From assembly GCA_930367205.1 (NCBI GenBank), contig OV884011.1, positions 138,049,437-138,113,436 on the forward strand: a stretch of 64,000 bases of DNA, given 5' to 3'. The notes under the pieces were generated by a model that was not told where the DNA came from, did not search any database, and saw only the letters and a program-made list of their open reading frames with translations. This DNA comes from Acanthosoma haemorrhoidale. Taxonomy: Eukaryota; Arthropoda; Insecta; Hemiptera; Acanthosomatidae. This document shows, piece after piece, positions 34,112 to 48,756 of the stretch. Both the position numbers and the translations under genes were made by a program. Position 1 is the first letter of the stretch. Each line of letters opens with the position of its first letter.

Positions 34112-35273
34112 TGTCTAGAAAAAATACTGCAGTTCTCTCATGAACTTTCGGGGCTCTTGAAGCACACTAACAACTGTTCGTTATAGGGGAACTGACCCTA
34201 TTGGTCCTATATAATATCGCATGGGACTGTATATATTAATGCTTACCTTGTATCTCCTTTTGCTATGCGGTACTAGGCGTTTTCCGTCTTTATGAGTAAC
34301 TCCGTAACTTATTAAACTTTGTAACGACGAACTGAAAAGTTATTATGCTTTCACCAACCGTATGCAATATTACTATTCTATTAAAAAACAGAAACTGTAT
34401 ATGTTGTCCATGTGTCCCCTAGTGGAGGCCAACTGGCTCGTGGAAGGGAAATGTTTGTTTTTCCGTAGGTTATGAAATATTTATTAACAGGTAAATAAAT
34501 GTTTTATAAATAATGCATAAGCAGACAGGATTCAGGTTTGAATTTATGGCCAATATGAGATACTAGCGGAGCTAGCGCAAGACAATCAATGAGTTTATTT
34601 GCATCAGCTTGATAGCTATCTCAACAGTGACTACTTTTGCGCATCGTTTAGAAGCCCTTCTCGACTGTAAAGCCTCCATGGTTTGTTATCTGTTAACTGC
34701 AAAAGGATGAATGCAGAATTACCTCGGAGAACGAATATCCCACCAAATAAAAATATAATCGGGGAGCATGAGGGGGACGTGGGGGATTAGAGGGCTCTAT
34801 AAAAGGTCCAATAAATCAGAAACGACATGACTATCAGCCCTCGATTGAATATCATTTGGCTAAGCCGCATAAAAACATAATATTCAAAGATCACCTTACA
34901 GCTATTATGCTTCACTCTTTTTTTTTTTTTAAATAATTTGTTTTACTATTGGGCAGTACTCCTTAACAAAAGGAGAAACTCGTAATTATTAATTCTAATT
35001 GCTAAGATGGTAGTTTTTATTAAATATTATCACAAAGAAGAGCCTGAGACAGGATATAATCCTTCTATCTCAATGTTGAGCAATATATTTTTCTCAGACC
35101 AAAACTACTGAAGCAGAGATTTACCGATTACACGATTCATTCACAAACGAAAATATATTTTTATATTCTAAGATAATACTCATGAAAAACAACAATTTGG
35201 AGTTGAAAGGCTCTCAAAATAAATGAGTAAAAAGCACTTACAGGAATGTTAAGCAATTATTTTATCCAACTTT
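34112..35273. other. AT-rich spacer
   Basis: No gene, RNA or repeat was recognised. Confidence 0.45.
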
Positions 35274-35628
35274 AGTTATATAATGCTAAGAATATTGTAA
35301 TGCTAATAGTAGAAGCTAGTGTATACTTGCCTCGTGACTTCATGGAAGTCACTGATATTTTTAAGTAAGCAACCGCATTCCTTCTAAGACCTCCATCCCG
35401 ATTCATTGAACTACCCTTCTCTTATACACATATGCCTCAGCTTTAGCCCCAGTTCCGACTTGTTTTCCAGACACTTGTCCCTAAACATCCGACCCACTAT
35501 GTAGTAACATAACTCTTAATATTTGTATATACCAGTGTTTTGCTTGTACTTCATAGTAAAGCTTTTCTTTCATTTCTTTTAGAATACTCTCCTCTGCAAA
35601 GATTATTTAACTTTTGACTGCCACTAGC
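35274..35628 (+). repeat. Interspersed repeat, LTR-like, inverted partner of 13591-13965
   Basis: Starts AGTTATATAATGCTAAGAAT and ends GACTGCCACTAGC. It aligns along its length with the reverse complement of 13591-13965, 21 kb away. The start holds a TATA-like box, and a pyrimidine-rich TTCTTTTAG precedes AATACTCTCC. It lacks a direct 'AATATTATAAGC' block present in the partner. Confidence 0.65.
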
Positions 35629-35703
35629 CGTCTATAGAACCGATTGATGTAATAATTCATTTTGAAATAGTATGAATACACGAGGAGTGAGCTAGTGGCA
35701 GTC
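35616..35703. repeat. 13-bp perfect inverted repeat with 62-base spacing
   Basis: GACTGCCACTAGC (35616-35628) is mirrored by GCTAGTGGCAGTC (35691-35703). The left arm is the end of the interspersed repeat, so the right arm may be a target-related or terminal sequence, or the pair may form a hairpin in RNA. Confidence 0.6.
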
Positions 35704-37022
35704 TTGGCCATGACCGTAACTTTAGAACAGTCCCAGGTCACAACTTGTGTATTTTCCCGGTAGCAATAAGTAGACACAAATAATTAAATGATTTTTTTAT
35801 TAACTTTCGATAGAACAGCACACCAAACAATTTTACCAATAATTCTAACGATTTAAAAAAAAATACATCGAACACACTCCACAAGTGACAAAAAAAATAA
35901 ATTTGAGAGTCACTGGACATTAACATGTAATTTCATCTGACTAATAAACGAACTTGAACTGTTGTCGAGAAAATAGCGTTTCTGATCCGATCTTCTAGCG
36001 CCAACTAAAGCCAACTAAAGCTGGTGATGCTATCTATACACAATCCTACTAAACTGAGAAACAAAAATCACAAAAATTGAGAATTAGTCGCTTGAGGACC
36101 GAGTATTAAGATAAGCGATTATCAAGATAAAGGGCATCCCATGGCCACTTTCTTCTGCCCTTTCATTATTTTTGTATCCCTTATTTGTAGTATGGGTGAG
36201 TTGCTCTCTTCTACACAAAGGGAGAAGCAGCATGATAACAAACTGCCAGCAAAGAAAATTTATATGTAAGTCCTTTTAACCTACTCATCTTACTCCATCT
36301 ATCACCAATGGTTGATTACATAAATAAACGAGAAAGCCATTATATCCAACAATAGATAATACCATGCCCCCCTTAAATGTAGTGCAAGCATATTTTTAAT
36401 TTCAACTATGATTTGTTTGTGATTCTCTAAATTTATTCATCAAATTACTAACATTATTGTACATTATTTTTGGTATTCACTCCATATAGACATATTTCGC
36501 TTTCTCTGATTAAAGATATGTTAAACTAATTTATCCTTAATTCCACATATCACAGTTTTTATAGATTCAAATCCACTATCCAACTGAGTACATATTTAAC
36601 ACTATTAATTCGTTCAGTGAAATCGAAGAGTATCTCTTGAGCTTAAAGGGTCCTTGAGTACTCAAGAAGAACAAACTCAATCTCACTCAATCAGTTTCGC
36701 ATATATAGTTCGATGCGCAGAGAGTACAGTTTCTTTGGGAAATACTATTGGAAAACTGCCTGTGAGACCGAGTATTGAGTTCAGGTGAACAAGATATAGT
36801 GATGGTTTCGAATTGTAAGAGAGCGAATAATTGACATGATGAGAAAAAGGCAAGACGTAGCAGCCTGTCTAACTTAGTGATCATATCTTATAGGACCACG
36901 ATGATAAATTTTAAGATACGGGCACTTTGATTCTTTGGCCATTGTGTCAAAATCAAAGTCAACGTATAAATACGGATAGAGTCAATAATTAGAGGGAAGC
37001 CAATTACTGGATGGGTTTCTGG
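35704..37022. other. AT-rich spacer
   Basis: Short frames only (35738-35926 and 36687-36884, minus). Nothing recognised. Confidence 0.45.
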
Positions 37023-37032
37023 GTTTATATAT

Positions 37033-37852
37033 ATTTTTTTTTTTCTAAGCTCTCTAATTATAAGATTAGGGATGAGGGAAAAATGAAGGAAGATTTGGGT
37101 TGAGCGGATCCTTGTACTAGGAGTACCTGCTTTATGGCGGCGTGAGAGAATTAAGGAGTGTGGGAAGCCTCGGTAGAGGTTGTTTGTTGTGGTACAGTGG
37201 TGAGAGTCCACTGGTGGCTGGGCCTAGAGTCTCTCTAGGCATGTAGTGCAGTCTTATTTAGTCGGGTAGAATTGATGGGTGCCCCTTAGAGGCTTGTTGC
37301 TAGTGGGCCAAGCGCCGTGATGTCCACCATTTGGTCTGCTTTACTCGATCTTGTGAGTTGCTATCGTGCCGGTAGCGGTGGGGGTGTCATATTTTGTAAT
37401 AGAGGTTTTAGACTATGTTTCATCGCGTCGAAGAACTTGATGTGTCTTCTTTTGATGGCTTCGGTGATGGTGGGGACCTCGAACTTTTCGTGCAGGTCGG
37501 AAGCCTTCATATTACGAAAAGAGGTATGCCATAGTGCCGTGCGCAGGATGTTGTTCTGGAAGTTCTGGAGTCGAGTTATGGTGCTGGCGTGTAAGAATCG
37601 AAAGAGTGGTGTCCCAAACAGTAGAGCTGGCCTCAGGACGCTCTTATATATCAAGAGTTTCAGCCGAAGGGATATAGCCTGGCTTGTGATGAGATGCTGG
37701 AGAGAGTAGTAAGTCCTACGTACTCTTTTCAATTTCTTCTGCAAGTGTGTGCCGAACGTCATGTGTCTGCCTAGGTTGATGCCTAGGTATCAGATGCTGT
37801 TGGCAAGTTTGCATTCAGTCCGGTTTATGGTGAAGCTGGGTAGTTTTCAGCA
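37033..37852 (-). mobile_element. 5'-truncated J1 Jockey-like retrotransposon
   Basis: A T run (37034-37044) marks the poly(A) tail, preceded on the minus strand by the J1 3' UTR (CCTAATCTTATAATTAGAGA). GTTTATATAT (37023-37032) and GTTTCTATAT (37853-37862) flank the insert as a 9-of-10 target duplication. The 3' UTR spans about 37045-37350, the RT C-terminus lies beyond it. It is 820 bp long, the usual result of incomplete reverse transcription. Confidence 0.75.
37361..37762 (-). pseudogene. J1 reverse transcriptase C-terminal fragment
   Basis: An uninterrupted frame of 133 codons encodes the last part of a Jockey-like ORF2: MTFGTHLQKKLKRVRRTYYS, LKLLIYKSVLRPALLFGTPL, STITRLQNFQNNILRTALWH, then HEKFEVPTITEAIKR. 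The LxIYxxVLRPxxxYG and LQxxQNxxLR motifs are the conserved C-terminal helices after the thumb in this family. The catalytic palm and fingers are absent, lost by 5' truncation at 37852, so the fragment cannot act as a polymerase. The start codon here is arbitrary. Being still open suggests the insertion is younger than the J2 copies. Confidence 0.8.
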
Positions 37853-37862
37853 GTTTCTATAT

Positions 37863-40800
37863 GAAGGAGTAGTTGATTATATTAGTCCAAGGGGGAAGGT
37901 GGTTCTGTGAGAATAGACCATGTAGAAAAATATATGATTCACCATAAAGCCTTAGGTAAGGGAAATTATTGATCGAGCATCAGTACATTGTAACGGTTGC
38001 GTTAGGTTGCGACCAGAGGAAGAAATAAAATAGTTGGACATAAATGTCAAAAGAGAATATATACAGGTCCTGAGTAGGGAAAATAAGGGGCTCACGTGCA
38101 TTGTAAATAAATAGCTTATTTTTATATACGTATAGGAAATTTCTGATACATTTTATCAGTATTGGTTGTAGTTGTGAATGGATAAGGGCGTCATAAACTA
38201 TAAACGTTAACAACCTTTTTTTAAGTTAAATTAAGCAGAATTGTAGATTGTATATCATACTCCGTGTAAGCGACATTAGGTTCCAAAGCCTGTTCTGTCA
38301 TACTGTCCATGTAGCCACAGTATTGATCATTCAGGTATGCTAGTTTTAAGTATTTATATGCAATCTCACAATCACAAATTAATTGTTTCTAGAGGGTTTT
38401 TCGATCAATAAATTATTCAAATTATTGAGGTTTGGGAAAAAAAATAAAAAAATAGACAAAGTTTTACTGTAATACCAAATGTATTTGAATTTGTAGGATA
38501 CAGCAGTATATGGGAAGCCTGTATAAGTAAAATAATTTAGGACAACCTGCGATCGGAAACGATAAACAAGAAAATCGATCTAAAAAGAGGACCCTAAAAT
38601 ACAAAGTTTTCTGAAATTTCACAACATATCACATCAATCAACATATTCCTCCCAGTAAAAAAAGGATTTATAAATATTTTTAAAAAGTCCCGATTCCTGG
38701 AGTGTTTGGACTTTGAAAGTTAAGATTAGTGATTCCACTGTAGCTACAGGTAACTCAAGTAGGTAACTCAAGACTGTCAAAGTAACACTGCCCAAGCAGA
38801 TTCAACTGTACTGTTCAATCCCAGAAAATTATCTAGTTAAAAACGATGCAGCCAACGGTCCACACAATACAGCTCCACAGGGTGGGTGGCTCCCTAACCA
38901 GCTGCTGTAGTATCGGACACGGCTTGGTGCTCCAAGTTTATTAAATCTTTGTCCTGATAAAGATTATATTTTTAATCTCGTCTACTTCGCCACCTTACTG
39001 AGCAATTATTTATCGTTTAAGTATCATGAAGAAGTTAAGTTTGCCCTATACATGTTTTTACGTTTAGCGTAATCAATTTGAAAAATATATCATATTTAAT
39101 GTGTATATGTATTCGTTCGGTATGTTCATAAGGATCTTCCTTACACTATCCCCAGCAAGAAGGTATTTATATAATAAATATAGCCCCTTTATTATTTTTA
39201 AAGTTATTCACAATAAGTTTTTTTGTTCCGTATGTTTTTTGTTTTGTTATGTTAATGTAATAATATTCTCAAATACTTTATATTTCATACTAAATAAATA
39301 TTTTATAGTTACAAGAAGAATGGGAAATCAATATATAAAACAAATCAACACAATTAGATTAGTTATAAAAAATAATAAATTTCAGTTAATAATCAAAGAA
39401 TATATAAATCCACATAAATTTTTCAGCATGAAAAATATAAGCAAAACAAAAGAAAGAAGGTAAATAACTAAAAAATCATACACTAAAAAATTTATATGTG
39501 TAAAAAAAAGAAAAATTAGCTACATACGAAATAGTAAGCCAATTGTAAATAAAATTATCAGTGATTTATATTCCTATAACAGCAATAAATTCAAAATTCT
39601 CATGTTAGTTATGTTTAAGTGATAACTAACTGAACCCAACCTGTTCCGTCAGACAAGCAATCGTCGCAGGTCTGATATATGACAAGTTGCCATATTCGTC
39701 GTAAAAATAAACCAAATTATGAGCTATATTCAAAACACTGTAGATCACGCTAGTTAAGTTTTGCTTAGAAAGCAATAATGGAATTATATGTCTAAGTTGT
39801 TACCCTACCTAATATGAGGCTAATATCTAGTTTTTATTTAAAACAATTGATTAATAGTTTACTACTACTTATTATTCATTATTTTTAAAGAAAGCTTTTA
39901 TTTTTGCATAAAAATTCAAAGGCATAAAGTAAAATTTTCGTGCAAACATCCTCTATTTGAAATTGGGTACACAAAAAAAACAGCAACACACCCTTGATGG
40001 CAGTTATAATGGTAAAATATTGAATTTTGTATTACTGATGGTTTATGTGAGGTATGAATGAGCTCATAAATCGCAATTATTAACATTAATAATTATTAGT
40101 TAAGTAAATTTGTATTTAAAAACTGAATAACTAATACGGCTTTATTACTAATTATTGACCCTTGATTGTTTATCATGGTACTGGTTTTTGTTAGCATCAT
40201 CTAATTATTGGATAGAATTCTCATCTGCAATATCGTACCAATAACAAAATCATCCCTAGCACAATGTTTATTAACAGTTTTAATAACTAATTGTAATTAT
40301 GGTTTTAAAAACCAAAGAAAAATTAGATATTAGATATGTCTTATGCACATGGCAATATTTCTCATCTCTTTCTAATATTAAATGAGAGAGAGCTTTGCGT
40401 AAATCTTGATACAATAATAGAAATCTACTATTTAAAACAAGACATGTTTTTTTTTTACAATGTGTTTATTTGAAAATACGATTTTTTTTAATTTTCAATT
40501 ACCATAATGGAAATAGGCATATTTCGTGAAAAATAAAGAGAATTCACAATTATTTATAAAACGGACATGGCGTTCTATGGATTTTTCTTGACAGTGTTTC
40601 TTTACTAACAGCTCCTTTATTTTGATTATGAATGTATATTTAAATACACACGATTCACTAGATATTTGAAAATTTATAAAAAAAATGATTTAAATAATAA
40701 AAATTATACATCGAGGGTATAGGTCTACTGGTTCTATTATGTTTATTTGTTGTTAAACAACACCATTCCTATTTCACACAGAAGGGGCCGACCCCTTGAC

Positions 40801-42740
40801 GCTAGGACAGAAGGCACCCAAGCACCTGGGGCGAGGACCACACAACCATAAATCAGCCAGCAGTTGTGTTGGACAGATGAAACAATTGTGTACAATTTTC
40901 AATTAGTGATTACCACCAATGGTTAGAATCGTGCTACCGCTTTACCACTGATAAATACATTTCGCTATAATTTAGATCAGTGGTTATCGGCCTTTTTAGG
41001 TACACCACCAACTTGCAGGTACCCCGTCAAACTATCTCCCACCTCCACCAACCTCACTTTTAATAGGTATTGAGGTATTGGTGTTAAGGGTGGTTGGCAT
41101 ATATCTACATTTTGTTCTGTTTTCTCGAACTACTGCTATATATATTATTTTATTCGTTTTTTGGTTCATGTTATTTTTTACTAGCCGTTATAAATTTCTA
41201 CTCCCATCCAATCGACCTACCCCCGTTACATTATTAGAATTACAAGGGAAAACGTTTTCGCGATAAATAATATGATATATAGAAATCGCGGTAGTCTTTT
41301 GAATTTAGATATAAAAAATGCATGAGGTTTTTAAACTTACTAGAAGCTCTGGTTACTATGATCAAATAAATTACGTTCGTCAATGACTTTCAAGATATAC
41401 CAGAGTTTCTTTAAAGGTTGTTATATTATTGGGAATGAGCTGCAACATATTTTTGACCAAAACCACACTTTTAAAAAATACTTTAAATCGTTGAACGATC
41501 TTGGCCACTAAACATTTTTGTTCCAACAAATAAAATAATTTTAAACAGCTAAAATTTGCCACAATGAGATCCAACAAGGCTTGAAACGTTTCAATTCAAT
41601 AAGCGATTTTCGTTGTTAGCTGTCAACTTTATTTTTTTGAATTTCTAACTTTTACTTAACAATGTAGAAAAATCTAAAATTTAAATATATTTATCTTTAA
41701 TACCTTTTGAGTTGAGGCTTCACAAATCTACAAAGTATTTTTTCTATGCCTCCTTCTTTATATTTTATATTAAGTGCCTATATTTCGAGATGTTCGAAAG
41801 ATCTTTAAATTTTCCAATTGAATACATTATTTTCAATACCACAATCATAAAACATATAGACATGCAGGCGGAAGATGTATCCCAATCCTTTACTAAAATA
41901 GAGATACTATAAAATATAAATAAAATAAAATAAATAATAATGTTCTTTCGCGTATCTGAAAAAAGAACGTTCGGTTATATTAGGAGTTGGGCAAGTATTC
42001 AAAATCTAGGCAAGTAAGGGTTGAAGAAAGTGAAAGAAAAGTTAAGTCCCCTTAAGCTTAGCACCGGCGTTAATGTCACCGACAAGCCCTTCAACGGGAT
42101 TACCTCCCTCATATCAGGTACTTTGAGAAAATGAAATCGTACTATGCCCTGGACTTAGGGGGTAGTTTGGCAGGGAAATGGGGAAAGACAAGAAAGAAAG
42201 GGATGAAAAGTTTTTAAACAGCCCAAGGAGGGAAAAAGTAAGGGAGGCAACATTTAACTGCAACTGAACAAAGTTTAAAAAGGAAGTGTAAAAGAATGAT
42301 AATAATGACAGCGGGAACAATCCGCTCTCCCGACTTGGACATCGGGGAATTAAGACATTTCTTGAATTGTACTTCTACTGGTTTTTCTGATCTGTTGGTT
42401 TAATCTAATCGTACGATCGTGTTACGGTTCGTGATACGAGTAACGATACATCATTGGCAGGGCAACAATACATCAATGGTGCATAAGATACAGAATAGTG
42501 TCAAGCAACACAACTTGGTATTTTTATTATTATTTTGAGGAGATGAGAGAATTTAAATTTTCGTGCCGTCAGGCTACAAGCCTTCTTTAAAATAATTTAG
42601 ACACTAGTTATAATTTACCGCCTGCTTCCATTCCTTTTCTCCCACTCCCTAGACGATAATGGATAATAGAGCAAGTTCTTCTGAGACATTCTAAGTGGAA
42701 ACATTCTTTTGTTATTCAAACATTTAATTTACGTGCCCCA
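37863..42740. other. AT-rich region, no recognised gene
   Basis: A 120-codon plus frame (39101-39463) is Phe/Ile/Lys/Asn-rich and looks like chance in AT-rich DNA. Other frames (37980-38213, 41078-41266, 41380-41577, 41712-41912, 42114-42320) are unrecognised. A GC-richer patch at 40790-40870 has no open frame. Confidence 0.5.
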
Positions 42741-42857
42741 TTATATTTTTAATACATCTTTCTTATGATAAAATTACAATCTACCTCATTGGGCAACATT
42801 GGTATTTTAAGATCATTATGAAGGATTATCATTATAATCATTACTATTGTTTCAGGA

Positions 42858-43900
42858 CTATTGATTTAATAGATTGGATGCACTTGATATTCGACTTTTT
42901 TGCTGTATTTTTTCTTCTTGTCCTTGTCTTATAAGCCTCGTGTGTGGGTCCCATGTCAGTCGTTTGTCGAAATGGAAGACTAAATACCGAACTGACTCGG
43001 AAACAGGAAGAGGAATGAAATTCGTATGGAGCAGTGGACGGAACTTGTGGCAGAAGGTAAAGGTAATGTGGGAACATTTTGCTTCATTAACTTTGATTCC
43101 CCACTGGTTGCACCAATACTCGATCATCAGGGTGTTTTTGAAGGTTTTAGGATGCTATATGGGGGTCTGGATGGGATGACAGGACTGCAGTGTCATCTTT
43201 AAATGTTGCCAAGACGGTATTAGGGGTAGAGGGAATATCAGCGGTGTATAGATTATAGAGGATGGGACCCAGGACGCTGTCTGTGGAACTCCTGCTTTTA
43301 TGAAATAGTAGCTAGAATATTCTAAGCCACAGCGCGCTTTGAAGAAGCGTTTTGAAAGGTAGGACTGTAGGATTAGGAAAAGGGTCTGCGGTAAATATCT
43401 ATTGAGCATGAAAAGCAAACCTGCGTGCCAGACCCCGTAAAAAGCATGCTCTATGTCCAGAAAGGCAGCAGTGCATTACCGGTTGGTTTCAAGGAATGAG
43501 CATATGTGATCAACAACGCGAAGCCCTTGTTGAGCAGTACAATTTCGTTGACGGAAGCCAAACTGGTGAGTAAGATAGTGGTTTTTGGATTCAACAATTG
43601 GAAGTAGACGTTTCAATAGCAGTTTTTTAAATATTTTTAAGAGAATAGGGAGTAGGCTAATTGGACGGTATGATGATCTGTCATGGGGTAGTTTACTGGG
43701 TTTGGCGAATATGGCTATAATGGAATGTTTCCAGAGGAGAGGAAAGTGTGTTGGTCGGATAATGAAATTATATATGTAGGTTAGGAATATAATAAATTTA
43801 ATAGGAAAGTGTTGGAGAATTTTTAGGAATAAGGAGATCATATCCGGGAGATTTTCGGTAAGGTAATTTTTTCAGAAGATATTTGAATTCAGAGGGGTTA
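42858..43900 (-). pseudogene. J2 reverse transcriptase domain, dead
   Basis: From the right: PSEFKYLLKKLP and SPGYD (like the LPxxKAPGxD entry to RT), then PLLWKHSIIAIFAKPSK, SYRPISLLPILLKIFKKLLL, HQFGFRQRNCTAQQGLRVVD (43476-43841), then a VWHAGLL-like block and ILQSYLSKRFF, AGVPQTA (43155-43418). The catalytic box reads FKDD (43192-43203) where FADD is expected: both aspartates stay, but the alanine is lysine. Then VNEAKCSHITFTFC and PLPVSESVRYLVFHFDKRLT (42858-43127). At least three frameshifts separate these blocks. It is the most complete RT of the family in the window. Confidence 0.85.
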
Positions 43901-43905
43901 ACGGC

Positions 43906-44670
<765 letters not shown>

Positions 44671-44675
44671 ACGGC

Positions 44676-44945
44676 TTTTGGTGGAAGTGAGACAGGGATA
44701 GGTGAAGTGAGGAAATCTTTAACAGTGATCTATGAGATGCTGAGTTAAAGGATTTTGAATGTGTATTTTTGGATGACGGTGGGGCGACGATGCCTCCCAA
44801 GCCGACCTCTGGATCAGTGTAGTGAAAGAAAGCACTCCCACTCCCAGTCAACTGGGCCCCTAATAAATGAAGGAGGAGGCAGTTTGTGAAGTTTTCTTAG
44901 GGAAATAGTTAGTAATAAAGGGCTATGATCGGAGGTGAAGTCACC
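44676..44945 (-). pseudogene. J2 endonuclease C-terminal fragment
   Basis: The minus strand encodes TSDHSPLLLTISLRKLHK, with the catalytic Ser-Asp-His at 44925-44933. SDH is the conserved last motif of the APE-type endonuclease that nicks the target DNA in Jockey-like elements. It is followed by PPPSFIRGPVDWE, like the TDW segment linking endonuclease and RT. The N-terminal four-fifths of the endonuclease is missing and ORF1 sequence abuts directly on the right. Frameshifts follow within 100 bases. Confidence 0.7.
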
Positions 44946-45150
44946 GAGACGCCTGACAGTTGTGGCACTGGACGATGTCGCGTTTGGGGTACGGTTTTTC
45001 GACCTGTAATCTAGTGTAATACAGGTGTGTCTTTCCTCGCGTAAAGCATTCGTTATTTGGCAAACTTTGAATAGCCGAGACCTGAGAGTTTGTCTTCAAT
45101 TTCATCAGCTGGAATGTCCAAAATACACTGAGCAAAAACAGTTCACTCAA
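44946..45150 (-). pseudogene. J2 ORF1 fragment ending in a zinc knuckle
   Basis: The reading includes DIPADEIEDKLSGLGYS (one frame), then ITRGKTHLYYTRLQVEKPYP-like sequence and KRDIVQCHNCQASR in another. The Cys-x2-Cys pair lies at 44956-44967. This matches the gag-like ORF1 of Jockey elements, whose PRE_C2HC-type region precedes a CCHC RNA-binding knuckle. The knuckle is cut after its first two cysteines by the internal deletion. A frameshift near 45060 breaks the frame. Confidence 0.6.
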
Positions 45151-45199
45151 TAGTCTGTTGAAACAGTTCTATGGCCGAAACACTTCTTATGAACAGTAA

Positions 45200-47071
45200 C
45201 AAAAACAGTTTATTTCCAGTTTCGCTCTACGAATACGAATACGAATACGATTGGTTATAGTTTAGAGCAGGCACAGTACTTCCCCATCATATTATAATAG
45301 AGGTTTGTAATCAGCCTACCCATATTCTTTCTTTTTTATTCCTAATTTCCTTTGACTAGCTGCATTGCGATCCTTTTATTAGCTTCTCTATTTATATAAA
45401 GCTAAGTTTTTTTTTAAATTTAATTCATAAATAGTAAGGGGGAATGCATTAGTAAGTATATTATTTGATAGTTAAATTTTATAAATACTGCAGACAAGTT
45501 AGTTTTATGCTTTATGGTTCATAGGGTGAGCCACATCACTTTTAAACATATATAATGATAATGCCTTTTGTAATAATCACAAACCACAGTGTAAAATTGT
45601 ATAAAATGTTGCCAAGCTACAGGACATTTGGAACTATTGCAAAAAGATTCATTTATATAGAATTCCATAATTTTTAATAAAAAGGGGATATGAAGGAACT
45701 ATTTTTCAACTATTTATTTTTATAATTACTTAATGGTTTGTCCATTTATTTTTTTCTCTAATTGACAATCTATTAGTATAACCCCATAAGATTGATTCTT
45801 CAGATCAACTCTCATCATACTATTATAAATTGAAACACTGAAGATGTCCGATTCACAGTCGAAAGCATTTCGCCAAATAAAATAACTTTGCGAAGAGCCA
45901 AGACGGTTTATTATGAAAGGGGGTTAAGACATAGTCGGAGGAATGACAGTGTGCTAAATGCGACGTATAGTTATCGTTGGAGAAGCAGACCAAGGCAACT
46001 ACTAGATGCTGTCAAGCAAAAAGTAGATGAAGGTGTAAGAGATTCGTTTTTGTACTATACAAACACAGGTTCCTAAAAATTGAGAATTTTAGAAGCAGTA
46101 GATATATTTAAATGTAGACTTTAATAGCATTACTGTCAAATAAAATGAGATACACAATACCTAATCTAGTTAGATGTAAAAACAAAATTTATTACTAATA
46201 GATCACTTCAGAAAACACCTCCGAAAAAAAAATCGGTCCGATTTTTTTATTATAGGTTTCCATATTTATATACTCTCTGCTTCGTAATAAAAAAAATGTT
46301 TGAAAGGGCCTACAATGTTAATCAAGATCCCAATTGTGTTTTATTTCAGCTTGATGGCTCCATGCAAAATGACTAGCTATACAGAGCTTCAACATCAAAC
46401 GACGTCATTTTTCTCTCTCTTGCCTATAAACTGGAAGTATGCTGATTTATCACATGAATAAAAGATAACTTCTTAGAGGATGAGTTTCTAATATTTATAA
46501 GAACTTGAATCTCTTTAACATATTACAATACTGTTTCTTCTTGGTGGTGATAAGATTCAGAATTTCAACTACTGTTATCAAAGGAATTTTTCCAACTACA
46601 GATACAATAATTCCGAATCGAATCCCAAGTTTATAGTGTAAAAAAATAAACTGATGCAGTATTGCAGTGACAGGACATTTTTAAAATAAAAAATCAAAAA
46701 AAGTATAAATATTATATAATTGACTCCATTAATTTTTCATTCCGTCTTTAAATAATGCTTGAAATTATTATTTATGAAAATTTCTAATACATTTTAATCA
46801 AACTCATGTTATAGCGGGACTATTTCATATTCAAAAAATAAAACAAATAATAATTCCATGTTCCGTTTCTTTTTAGCTATAAAAAGATTATGTTGACTCA
46901 TTAAATTATTTTATTAGTTATTAAAATGTTTAGTACCAAGTTATTAACTACTACCCTATTAGAAAATAGTAAAAACTTTTTGTAACTCATGTTAGGGCAT
47001 TATCGTTTTTGGGCTCCAAAGCCTGTACTTGAAGGTCTTAATTAAAATTATTGGGATGCATCACTTTTTTT
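45200..47071. other. AT-rich spacer
   Basis: ACGAAT is repeated three times near 45230-45250. A 62-codon plus frame (45888-46076, MRRAKTVYYERGLRHSRRND at its start) is less AT-biased than its surroundings but is not recognised. Nothing else stands out. Confidence 0.4.
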
Positions 47072-47076
47072 TAACT

Positions 47077-47795
<719 letters not shown>

Positions 47796-48029
47796 AACTT
47801 ATTATATGGGGACTGGTAAAGTAACCACTTATATTATTTATAGGATCATTGGGATTAATATTAGTGAAAACATTAAACTATCGTGAAGAAAAATACATCA
47901 GGCACGGACTAGGTGAGAAGGAAACATTCCAATGAATTATTCTGTCAAAATTATTTTAATACTCTACTTAATATGATAAAAAATAAAGAGTCATAGCCTC
48001 TAATTCTATATTTATAAGCAATGACTAAC

Positions 48030-48030
<1 letters not shown>

Positions 48031-48075
<45 letters not shown>
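48031..48075. repeat. (TA)n microsatellite
   Basis: 45 bases of TA directly abutting the TGTAAC start of the interspersed repeat at 48076. A further (AT) run lies at its other end (48735-48754). Confidence 0.95.
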
Positions 48076-48078
<3 letters not shown>

Positions 48079-48740
48079 AACATTCATGATATTTGAGAAT
48101 ATCATGGCCTGCAACCCTTCCAGCTGGTAAGCATCATCCCTTTGTGCTCTTAGGAGTGGGGATGAGATGAAGGGCGAGTCTTAGTCAGTCTTAGCCTAAC
48201 AGCCAGAGGGCGAACAAGAGCAAGACCCCGACTTGGCGGTATCCAACAGAAGAAGAGGAGAAGAAGAAGAAGAAGAAGAAGAAGAAGAAGAGGAGATCAA
48301 CAGTAACGTTGATTGGATTAAACGGAGATCATCGATTGGGTGATATAGATATTGTTTTTTTTATTATTATGGATCCATTAAAAAGAGATTGAGCTCAATT
48401 TTCATTTTTTTATATAATTAATTAGTAGTAACTATCCTTGTTCAAAAGGAAATGAATATTTTTTTTATATAATTTTTGTCAGCACTATTTATAATTATAA
48501 GTATTTGTTATAAACATTTTACTTGTATATATTTCACAATTCCCAGTTTCTCAATTTATTAATAACTATAACATTAGCCTTGAGATCGGGCGATTCAATC
48601 GGGATAATTTCCTATGTCGAAGACATAAAAAACAAGTTGAATTAAAGATCTCATGACGGACCTACCAAATTAGTTAAGGTCAATTGATCTAATAAATATA
48701 GAAAAATAAATGGTAAAATATGAGGTAGGTTTCAATATAT
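48076..48740 (+). repeat. Approximately 665-bp interspersed repeat, LTR-like, partner of 16409-17031
   Basis: Begins TGTAACATTCATGATATTTG and ends GAGGTAGGTTTCA, matching the inverted copy 31 kb away. It carries the hairpin ATGATATTTGAGAATATCAT near its start. The TATA box of the partner is altered here (GAGATGAAGGG). An AGA trinucleotide run (48243-48295) replaces a short purine tract of the partner, which explains most of the length difference. Confidence 0.7.
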
Positions 48741-48756
48741 ATATATATATATATTT

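Noticed and set aside
39101..39463. 120-codon plus frame
   Set aside because: Composition is that of random AT-rich sequence (Phe, Ile, Lys, Asn, Tyr) and frames of this length are expected by chance.
40978..41040. CAGTGGTTATCGGCCTTTTT resembles the start of some hAT elements
   Set aside because: No matching inverted end or 8-bp duplication was found in the following kilobases.
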